Assembly: GCF_002283365.1 (NCBI RefSeq)
Contig: NZ_MQWD01000001.1
Coordinates: 1,497,154-1,561,153 of the forward strand
From: Rubrivirga marina
Lineage (GTDB): Bacteria > Bacteroidota > Rhodothermia > Rhodothermales > Rubricoccaceae
Direction: 5' to 3'
DNA length: 64,000 nucleotides
Shown: piece after piece, positions 58,131 through 64,000 of the stretch
How positions within the stretch are numbered: the first letter of the stretch is position 1
Layout: every line of letters starts with the position of its first letter
The notes under the pieces: generated by a model
What the model saw: only the letters and a program-made list of their open reading frames with translations
What the model was told of the DNA's origin: nothing
Database searches by the model: none
Translations under genes and position numbers: made by a program

Positions 58131-59729
58131 ATGGCGCTCACCGAGCAAGAGCAGATCCGCCGCGACCACACCGCCGCCCTCCGCGAGGCCGGGGTCGACC
58201 CGTACCCGGCCGCCGAGTGGGCCGTGACCCACCACGCCGCCGAGATCCTCGACCAGTACGAGGACGCCCGGCACGACCCCGAGGCCGAGGGGACCGAGCC
58301 GATCCGCGTGACCGTCGCCGGCCGGATGCTGACGAAGCGGGTCATGGGCAAGGCCGCCTTCTTCCACCTCGCGGACGAGAGCGGCCAGATCCAGATCTAC
58401 GTCAAGCGCGACAACCTGCCCGAGGGGGTCTACAACAGCGTCTTCAAGAAGCTGCTCGACACCGGCGACTGGCTCGGCATCGAGGGGACGGTCTTCCGCA
58501 CGCGGATGGGCGAGGTCTCGGTCGAAGCCGACCGGCTCGTGCTCCTCTCGAAGAGCCTCAAGCCCTTGCCCGTCGAGAAGACCGTGACGGACGAGGAGAC
58601 GGGCGAGACGCGGACGTTCAACGAGGTCTCGGACCCCGAATTCCGCTACCGCCAGCGCTACGCGGATCTCGCGCTCCACCCGGAGGTCCGCGACGTGTTC
58701 AAGACGCGCCACCGGATCGTCCGCACGATCCAGGGTTTCCTGGACGACCGGGGCTACGTCGAGGTCGAGACGCCGGCGCTCCAGCCGCTCTACGGCGGCG
58801 CCGCCGCGCGCCCGTTCACGACGCACCACAACGCGCTCGACATGCCGCTCTTCCTGCGGATCGCGGACGAGCTGTACCTCAAGCGGCTCCTCGTGGGCGG
58901 CTTCGAGGGCGTCTACGAGATCGCCAAGGACTTCCGGAACGAGGGGCTCAGCCGGTTCCACAACCCGGAGTTCACCATGCTCGAGCTCTACGTCGCCTTC
59001 CGCGACTACGACTGGATGATGGGCCTCGTGGAGCGGATGTTCGAGGCCGTCGCCCAGGCCGTCCACGGCTCGACCGACGTGCCGCGGACGATCGACGGCG
59101 AGACGCACACGCTCTCGTTCGCCGCGCCCTTCCGGCGCGTCCCCATCTTCGACGCCATCGCCGAGGCGACCGGCCACCAGCTCTACGACGCCGAGGCGGG
59201 CCGTGTCGCCGATCGGGACGCGATCGCCGCCGTCGCCCGCGAGCTCGGCATCGAGGTCGACGCCTCGATGGGCGCCGGCAAGCTGGTCGACGAGATCTTC
59301 GGCGAGGCCGTCGAGCCGACGCTCCTCCAGCCGACGTTCATCACGGACTACCCGGTCGAGCTGTCGCCGCTCGCCAAGCGCCACCGCTCGAAGCCGGGCC
59401 TCGTGGAGCGGTTCGAGCTCATCGCGGCCGGCAAGGAGCTGTGCAACGCGTTCTCGGAGCTCAACGACCCGCTCGACCAGCGCGCGCGTTTCGAGGACCA
59501 GGCGGGGCTGGCGGAGGCGGGCGACGAGGAAGCCACGCGCGAGATCGACGAGGACTACCTCCGCGCGCTCGAGTACGGCATGCCCCCCGCCGCCGGCCTC
59601 GGCGTCGGGATCGACCGGCTGGCGATGGTGATGACCGATCAGCCCTCCATCCGCGACGTGCTTCTGTTCCCGCTGATGCGGCCGGAGACGGTCGCGGCTG
59701 GCGAACCCGAGGCGCCCGCCGAGGCGTGA
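58131..59729 (+). CDS. lysS: Lysyl-tRNA synthetase, class II
   Basis: The protein has 532 residues. The N-terminal OB-fold anticodon domain (RVTVAGRMLTKRVMGKAAFFHLADESGQIQIY) and the class II core motifs are clear: motif 2 (RNEGLSRFHNPEFTMLE), EALYVAF-type lysine pocket and motif 3 (GLGVGIDRLAMVMTDQPSIRDVLLFP). It charges tRNA-Lys. Class II LysRS is the common bacterial form; the absence of class I signatures fits. A palindrome follows six bases after the stop. Confidence 0.96.
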   Translation: MALTEQEQIRRDHTAALREAGVDPYPAAEWAVTHHAAEILDQYEDARHDPEAEGTEPIRVTVAGRMLTKRVMGKAAFFHLADESGQIQIYVKRDNLPEGVYNSVFKKLLDTGDWLGIEGTVFRTRMGEVSVEADRLVLLSKSLKPLPVEKTVTDEETGETRTFNEVSDPEFRYRQRYADLALHPEVRDVFKTRHRIVRTIQGFLDDRGYVEVETPALQPLYGGAAARPFTTHHNALDMPLFLRIADELYLKRLLVGGFEGVYEIAKDFRNEGLSRFHNPEFTMLELYVAFRDYDWMMGLVERMFEAVAQAVHGSTDVPRTIDGETHTLSFAAPFRRVPIFDAIAEATGHQLYDAEAGRVADRDAIAAVARELGIEVDASMGAGKLVDEIFGEAVEPTLLQPTFITDYPVELSPLAKRHRSKPGLVERFELIAAGKELCNAFSELNDPLDQRARFEDQAGLAEAGDEEATREIDEDYLRALEYGMPPAAGLGVGIDRLAMVMTDQPSIRDVLLFPLMRPETVAAGEPEAPAEA

Positions 59730-59735
59730 CCTCGC

Positions 59736-59755
59736 CCGCCTCGGGGCCGAGGCGG
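59736..59755. repeat. Dispersed palindrome, GG-centre copy
   Basis: CCGCCTCGG-GG-CCGAGGCGG after lysS. Confidence 0.8.
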
Positions 59756-59788
59756 TGGGGGGCAGGCAAGCAGCACCGTTTCTGACTT

Positions 59789-59896
59789 GTCATCCTGAGC
59801 GGAGCGAAGGATCTCGTTGGACTCGGCCGGTTCGCCCCTCGCGAGCGCCGCGCTGGCCGACAGGAGATCCTTCGTTACTATGTTCCTCAGGATGAC
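59789..59896. repeat. Nested inverted repeat (108 bp) before the GIY-YIG gene
   Basis: Three pairs of perfectly complementary arms are nested: GTCATCCTGAG (59789-59799) with 59886-59896, CGAAGGATCTC (59805-59815) with 59864-59874, and TCGGCC (59823-59828) with 59855-59860. The sequence resembles TCATCCTGAG-type dispersed elements I know from other genomes. It ends 11 bases before the GIY-YIG start codon. Confidence 0.82.
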
Positions 59897-59907
59897 GGGG
59901 GGAGAGG

Positions 59908-60330
59908 ATGGTGAAGCAGTACTGGGTCTAGGTCCTCGCGAGCCGGTCGCGGCGGCTCTACACCGGCGTGACGAACGACCTCCGGCGCCGCCTCGCCGAA
60001 CACCGCACTGGGAAGGGAAGCGCGTTTGCCGCGCGGTATCGCATCGACCGGCTCGTCTACTCCGAGGAGCATCCGGATGTCCGCGACGCCATCCTCGGCG
60101 AGAAGGAGATCAAGGGGTGGACACGCGAGAAGAAGCTCCGGCTGATCGAGCGGCGCAACGCCGGCTGGTTCGACCTCGCGCCAGACGAGGCTGACCCCCA
60201 GGCCCGCCCCCGCCCGCCTCGGCACCGAGGCGGAGGGAGTCAGCGCGACGACGGGCCCGAGGCCGCCGGCGCCTCGGCCGACGGCGCGCCGAACGCCTCG
60301 CCCCCACCGCCGACGGCGCGGACCTCGTAG
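59908..60330 (+). pseudogene. GIY-YIG endonuclease (YhbQ/UPF0213-like) with in-frame amber
   Basis: From the ATG at 59908 the frame reads MVKQYWV, then TAG (59929-59931), then VLASRSRRLYTGVTNDLRRRLAEHRTGKGSAFAARY. Normal relatives have YYVYILASRSRTLYVGVTNDL, so TAG replaces a Tyr of the GIY motif. Downstream motifs remain: YSEEHPDVRDAILGEKEIKGWTREKKLRLIE. The gene ends inside the palindrome and the tail of a convergent gene (PRPPRHRGGGSQ is repeat sequence read as protein). An intact version would be a small DNA nuclease. Confidence 0.78.
60214..60233. repeat. Dispersed palindrome, core copy (CA centre)
   Basis: CCGCCTCGGCACCGAGGCGG between the end of the GIY-YIG frame and the metalloprotease stop codon. 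Confidence 0.85.
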
Positions 60331-61874
60331 CGGTGCGCGGCCCGGCCGGCCTCGGCGTCGATCCAGGCGGAGGCGGTGCCCGGGAGCGTGGCGACGAGGG
60401 CGCCGTCGCGGACGACGTGATACGCCTCGGGTGGGTTGGCCCACGGCGCCGACCCGACGCGCCGGTCCCACCGGAGGGCGACGGCCTCCGGCGACACACG
60501 CTCCGCGACGAGATTCGCGGGTGGCACGGGCCGAAGCGTCACCAAGGCGGTCGAGGGCGAGGCATCGGGCGCGGCAACCACGTCGCACGCGGGCCACGCG
60601 GGGCAGAGGAAGAAGTCGACCGCCCCGTCGACCGAGGGGGCCAGCGCGGCCGGCTGCGACTGGCGGAAGGCGTCGACGACCTCGTCGATGCCGACTTCGT
60701 CGTAGAACCGGGTCTTCGGGAGGCGGACCGCTTCGAACACGGCGAGGCCGCCCGCGATGTCGTCGTTGTCGCCCGCGAGGCTGCCGAGGTCGAGGCCCTC
60801 GTATTCGAAGGGCGACGGATCGGCGACGTCGTAGAGGCTCCACAAGAGCGCGCCGATGGCCGAGTAGTCCGGATGCGACGTGCCGTAGGCGATGTTGCGG
60901 TAGCGCCGGCCCTCGCCGATCCGGTGCGTGAACGGCGCCCGCTCGGGGTTCGACGGCGCGAGGTCGACGTCGCCGTAGGTCGCGGCGGCCCAGGAGCGGA
61001 CGGCGAACGAGAAGAAGATGGCCCAGCCCTCGCGGAGGTTGCGGTTGCGGAGCGTGTAGCGGAGCGGGCTGGCACCCCACATCCGGAACGTCGTGTAGTG
61101 CCCGTACTCGTGGGCCACGAGCGTCGGCGTGATGCCGCGGGCCGCGTTGAGCTCGATCTCGTGGCCGCCGAGCGCCAGCACGTCGGGGTCGAGGGCCTGG
61201 AACACGAACCCGCCGCCCTGGCTCAGCTCCACCCGAACCCGCGGCAACTCGAAGGGGACCTCGCCCGCGTAGCGCGCCTCCACGAACGCACGCGACAGCT
61301 CCGACCAGCGGACCGTGACGCCGACCTCGCGGCGGACCTCGGCCTCCAACCCGTCGGCCACGACGGGGCCCGACGGCGGGAGGGGCACGCGGATCGCGTC
61401 CGCCAGCGGGAGGACGGTGACCGCGTCGTCGCCGGTGCCGAACCGGCGGGAGCCGCGGGGGGGGGGCACGAGGCGGACCGTGCGCGTGACGGTCTCGGGC
61501 ACGACGGCGACCTCGTCGTAGGCCGAGAGGTCGAGCGCCGTGGCGAGGTCGAACCGGAAGCGGCCGTCCTCGCCGAGCACGTCGAACGTCCGGTGGCGGC
61601 GGTCGGGGCCCGGCGGCGGCGCGGCGCCGTCCCACCCCGAGCCGTCGGCCCTCCGGAACAGGAGGCGGACGCGGAGGCCGTACACGCCCCGCTTCGGCCG
61701 GTCCCCGTACCCGGTCACGAAGCGCCCGCTGAGATGGACCGTCCGGGCCTCGACGGGCGCCAGAGCCACCTCGGCTCGGTCCGCCTCAGCTCGGTCCGCC
61801 TCGGCGTCGAGGCGGGCACTCTCGGCGCACCCGCCAAGGGCGAGCACCAGCAGGACGACGAGGGGACGGGGCAT
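60240..61874 (-). CDS. Lipoprotein metalloprotease with HEYGH motif and C-terminal FN3-like domain
   Basis: The protein has 544 residues from the ATG at 61874 with a lipobox (LGGC, Cys16). Residues 20-32 are repeat-derived (see the palindrome inside the gene). The catalytic zinc motif is HEYGH (residues 255-259, in LVAHEYGHYTTF). A third ligand is probably in NLREGWAIFF. A long beta domain precedes it, and the C-terminal 100 residues look like a fibronectin type III domain (PPANLVAERVSPEAVALRWDR, YHVVRDGALVATL, HRYEVRAVG). It is probably an envelope-anchored gluzincin-type protease of unknown family. Confidence 0.75.
   Translation of the reverse strand: MPRPLVVLLVLALGGCAESARLDAEADRAEADRAEVALAPVEARTVHLSGRFVTGYGDRPKRGVYGLRVRLLFRRADGSGWDGAAPPPGPDRRHRTFDVLGEDGRFRFDLATALDLSAYDEVAVVPETVTRTVRLVPPPRGSRRFGTGDDAVTVLPLADAIRVPLPPSGPVVADGLEAEVRREVGVTVRWSELSRAFVEARYAGEVPFELPRVRVELSQGGGFVFQALDPDVLALGGHEIELNAARGITPTLVAHEYGHYTTFRMWGASPLRYTLRNRNLREGWAIFFSFAVRSWAAATYGDVDLAPSNPERAPFTHRIGEGRRYRNIAYGTSHPDYSAIGALLWSLYDVADPSPFEYEGLDLGSLAGDNDDIAGGLAVFEAVRLPKTRFYDEVGIDEVVDAFRQSQPAALAPSVDGAVDFFLCPAWPACDVVAAPDASPSTALVTLRPVPPANLVAERVSPEAVALRWDRRVGSAPWANPPEAYHVVRDGALVATLPGTASAWIDAEAGRAAHRYEVRAVGGGGEAFGAPSAEAPAASGPSSR
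61796..61815. repeat. Dispersed palindrome copy inside a coding sequence
   Basis: CCGCCTCGGCGTCGAGGCGG lies in frame in the metalloprotease gene, just after the lipobox, encoding ARLDAEADRAE-like residues together with a flanking GCTCGGTCCGCCTCA duplication. Confidence 0.72.
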
Positions 61875-61950
61875 GGAAGAGGGACGGGATCTCGGCGGGG
61901 CGTGAACCGCGTCGCGCCGCGCTTCGTGTGGGGCGCTCGCCCGCTCCCGC

Positions 61951-63231
61951 ATGATCGCACGAGGCCAACCCGACGCGGCCGACCTCCGCGGCGAGGTCGG
62001 CTTCACGACGCTGCTCCGCACCAACCGCGACGTCCGCTGGCTGTGGGGGGGGACCGTCGTGTCGCTCTTCGGCGACTGGTTCAACACGCTCGCGCTGTAC
62101 CGGCTCGTCCTCGACCTCACGGGCTCGGAGTCCGCGCTCGGCGGCGTCTTCCTGACCAAGCTGCTGCCGCTCGCGCTCGCCTCGCCGATCGCGGGCGTGC
62201 TGGCCGACCGGCTCGACCGTCGGAAGCTGATGATCGGGGCCGACGTCGTCCGGGCCGCGCTCGTGCTCGGCTTCCTGTTCGTCCGCGACGCCGAGGACCT
62301 GTGGCTGCTCTACGTCCTCGCCGCCGCGCAGATCGCCGTGAGCGCGGCGTTCACGCCGGCCCGCGACGCCGTCCTGCCGCTCATCACCAAGCGGGGCGAG
62401 TTGCTCACGGCCAACGCGCTCCTCGCCGCGACGTGGTCGATCATGCTCGCCGTCGGGGCCGCGGCCGGCGGACCGGTCGTCGACGCGTTCGGGACCGACG
62501 TCGTGTTTTGGCTCGACGCCGGGACGTACCTCGTCAGCGCCGTGTTCATCGCCGGCATCCGGCTGCCGGCCCGTGAGGTGGAGCTCGACGTGGGCGGCGT
62601 GGTCCGGGCCGGGCTTCGGCGGATCGCCGAGGGCTGGCGCTACGTCCGGACGCGCCCGCCGGTCCGGCGGATCGCCGGCGCGAAGGCGGCCTGGGGCATC
62701 GGCGGCGGCGGCCTCGTGTTCGCCCTCGCGCTCCTCGGCGACCAGCTTTTCCCGTCGGCGGGGACGACCGGGATCGGCGTCCTCTTCGCCGCGCGCGGGC
62801 TCGGGACCGGCATCGGGCCGATCCTCGCGCGGACGGTCTTTCGAGACGCGCGGCGGTGGCCCGCCGTCCTCGCCGGCTGCATCGTCGTGAGCGGCCTCGG
62901 CTACCTCGGCGTCGCCGCCGTGGCCGACTGGCGGTGGCTTGTGGTCGGTTTCGTGGTGTTCGCGCACGCCGCCAGCGGCGCCAACTGGGTCCTGTCGACG
63001 ACCCTGCTCCAGGAGCGTTCGGAGGACGCGTACCGCGGGCGCGTCGTCGCGACGGACTGGCTGCTCGTGACGCTCGTCGATAGCGTCACGATCGTCATCG
63101 CCAGCCAGTTGCTGGAGGCCGGCGTCGGGCTCGTGGTGCTGATCGCGGCCCTCGGCGCGGTTCAGGTCGGGACCGGGCTCGCGTACGGCGCGCTCGTCGT
63201 CCCGGCTGAGCGGAAGGCGCGGGCCGGGTAG
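61951..63231 (+). CDS. MFS transporter
   Basis: The protein has 426 residues and about 12 membrane segments. It contains the loop motif GVLADRLDRRKLMIGADVVRAAL between helices 2 and 3 and ANALLAATWSIMLAVGAAAGG in helices 5-6. The central loop is LDVGGVVRAGLRRIAEGWRYVRTRPP. The arrangement matches MFS drug or enterobactin-exporter-like families. The substrate is unknown. It diverges from the metalloprotease gene with 76 bases between the start codons. Confidence 0.88.
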   Translation: MIARGQPDAADLRGEVGFTTLLRTNRDVRWLWGGTVVSLFGDWFNTLALYRLVLDLTGSESALGGVFLTKLLPLALASPIAGVLADRLDRRKLMIGADVVRAALVLGFLFVRDAEDLWLLYVLAAAQIAVSAAFTPARDAVLPLITKRGELLTANALLAATWSIMLAVGAAAGGPVVDAFGTDVVFWLDAGTYLVSAVFIAGIRLPAREVELDVGGVVRAGLRRIAEGWRYVRTRPPVRRIAGAKAAWGIGGGGLVFALALLGDQLFPSAGTTGIGVLFAARGLGTGIGPILARTVFRDARRWPAVLAGCIVVSGLGYLGVAAVADWRWLVVGFVVFAHAASGANWVLSTTLLQERSEDAYRGRVVATDWLLVTLVDSVTIVIASQLLEAGVGLVVLIAALGAVQVGTGLAYGALVVPAERKARAG

Positions 63232-63256
63232 GCCCGCATCGGGGCCGAGGTGGGGG
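63232..63256. repeat. Dispersed palindrome, imperfect copy
   Basis: CCCGCATCGG-GG-CCGAGGTGGG follows the MFS stop codon. Confidence 0.6.
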
Positions 63257-63312
63257 AGGTCGGCTCTCGAGCCGCGCCTTACGCCCGCGGCCTCGCCGCC
63301 GATACCCGGGGC

Positions 63313-64000
63313 ATGGCCCCTGCCGCTCCTCCCGCGCCCGCCCTCGCCGACCGCGTCGACACGGCCGAGGCCGCGCTCCGCAACGCGGCGCTCTCGCACC
63401 CCAACGCGCTCGAGCTGATGGAGGTCGGCGTCGCCCGCCTCGGCGAGGCGCTCGACGCCGACGTCGCCGTCGCGCTCGTCGGCGAGGCCCAGTCGGCGGC
63501 GTTCGTCCGCTGCGCCGTGTGGCCGCCCGGCGCCACGCCCGACCTCGTCGAGGTCGAGGGGGCCGACGCCGCCACGTTCTGCCAGGGCGACCTCGTCGTC
63601 GTCACCGGCGGTCCCCTCGCCGACGACCTCGGCCAGCCCCACGTGCTCGCCGTGCCCGTCGCCGGCTCGGCCCCCGGCGCGTTCGTGTTCGCGGCCGCCG
63701 CGCCGTGGACGCCCGCCGATGAGGCCGCCGCCGCCCGCCTCGGCCTCCTCTTCGGCACGCTCTGGGCGTGGGTCGAGGCCGAGGCCCGCTTCCAGCGGAC
63801 CGTCGCCGACCTCGACGACGCACTCTTCACCTTCGGCCACGACCCCGACGGCCGCCGGGCCTACGTCTTCGTCACGCCCCAGGCCGAGGCCCTCACCGGC
63901 CTGGACCCCGACGCGCTGCTGGCCGGCGACGCCGACTGGGCCGACCTCGTGGTCGAGGAGGACCGCGCCGCCTTCGCCGCCCACGACGCGCGGCTCCGCA
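63313..64000 (+). CDS. GAF-PAS sensor protein (N-terminal part, runs off the window)
   Basis: The gene enters from an ATG at 63313 and continues past base 64000 with no stop; 229 codons are visible. Residues about 10-150 resemble a GAF domain (ALELMEVGVARLGEALDADVAVALVGEAQ, GDLVVVTGGPLADDLGQPHVLAVPVAG). Residues about 155-229 begin a PAS domain (LFTFGHDPDGRRAYVFVTPQAEALTGLDPDAL, DWADLVVEEDRAAFAAHD). It is probably the start of a histidine kinase, diguanylate cyclase or similar signal protein. The output domain lies outside the window. Confidence 0.75.
   Translation, partial: MAPAAPPAPALADRVDTAEAALRNAALSHPNALELMEVGVARLGEALDADVAVALVGEAQSAAFVRCAVWPPGATPDLVEVEGADAATFCQGDLVVVTGGPLADDLGQPHVLAVPVAGSAPGAFVFAAAAPWTPADEAAAARLGLLFGTLWAWVEAEARFQRTVADLDDALFTFGHDPDGRRAYVFVTPQAEALTGLDPDALLAGDADWADLVVEEDRAAFAAHDARLR

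Overview
This window is 64 kb of very GC-rich chromosome. It probably comes from an aerobic marine member of the Rhodothermota/Bacteroidota lineage, of the Rubricoccaceae type (Rubrivirga, Rubricoccus). Four things point there: many exported proteins and lipoproteins, TonB-dependent receptors with a carboxypeptidase-like N-terminal domain, a type IX-like C-terminal sorting domain, and promoter-like TAnnTT(T/C)G boxes resembling the Bacteroidota -7 element. The placement is inferred from gene content; no rRNA gene is present. Almost every long antisense ORF is an artefact of the GC content.

Layout. 0-2.2 kb: the end of an HxlR regulator, rsmG, and a decayed LuxR-type ATPase regulator. 2.2-10.8 kb: a beta-barrel protein, a WYL regulator with a metzincin-like membrane protein and a small partner, a 5'-nucleotidase lipoprotein, an FKBP lipoprotein, a NUDIX hydrolase and a disulfide oxidoreductase. 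10.8-18 kb: a TonB receptor-like pair, CCA-adding enzyme, a Gfo/Idh-like protein, an exported nuclease/phosphatase and a glycine-rich RNA-binding protein. 18-25 kb: a carbamoyltransferase with an SxtJ-like membrane protein, divergent from a GH13 lipoprotein whose catalytic residues are all changed, then two exported proteins built from a Cys/Asp-Asp repeat. 25-30 kb: MarR, a PhoR/PhoB-like pair, ruvA, an ECF sigma factor and its likely anti-sigma factor. 30-36 kb: rplM-rpsI-rpsB-tsf-pyrH-frr, interrupted between tsf and pyrH by a TPR fragment and a TetR gene, then tRNA-Ser(GGA).

36-46 kb: a beta-barrel protein, a LOV-domain (blue-light type) histidine kinase, a DUF1801 protein, a DinB protein, an accessory stretch (rifampin ADP-ribosyltransferase Arr, a methyltransferase, a sulfatase remnant, a thioredoxin-fold protein), and a TonB receptor/lipoprotein/glycosyltransferase operon. 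46-64 kb: a DAP-decarboxylase family protein, an M13 peptidase with an EF-hand-like insertion, cupin plus FAD dehydrogenase plus quinone oxidoreductase, a thioesterase, a glyoxalase-fold dioxygenase, a MEMO-family protein, a DUF2520 protein, lysS, a GIY-YIG pseudogene beside a 108-bp nested inverted repeat, an HEYGH metalloprotease lipoprotein, an MFS transporter and the start of a GAF-PAS sensor.

The most unusual feature is a dispersed intergenic palindrome with core CCGCCTCGGCACCGAGGCGG. About twenty full, partial or half copies lie mostly just after stop codons or between convergent genes, and one has been absorbed into a coding sequence. No CRISPR array, prophage or complete insertion sequence was seen.
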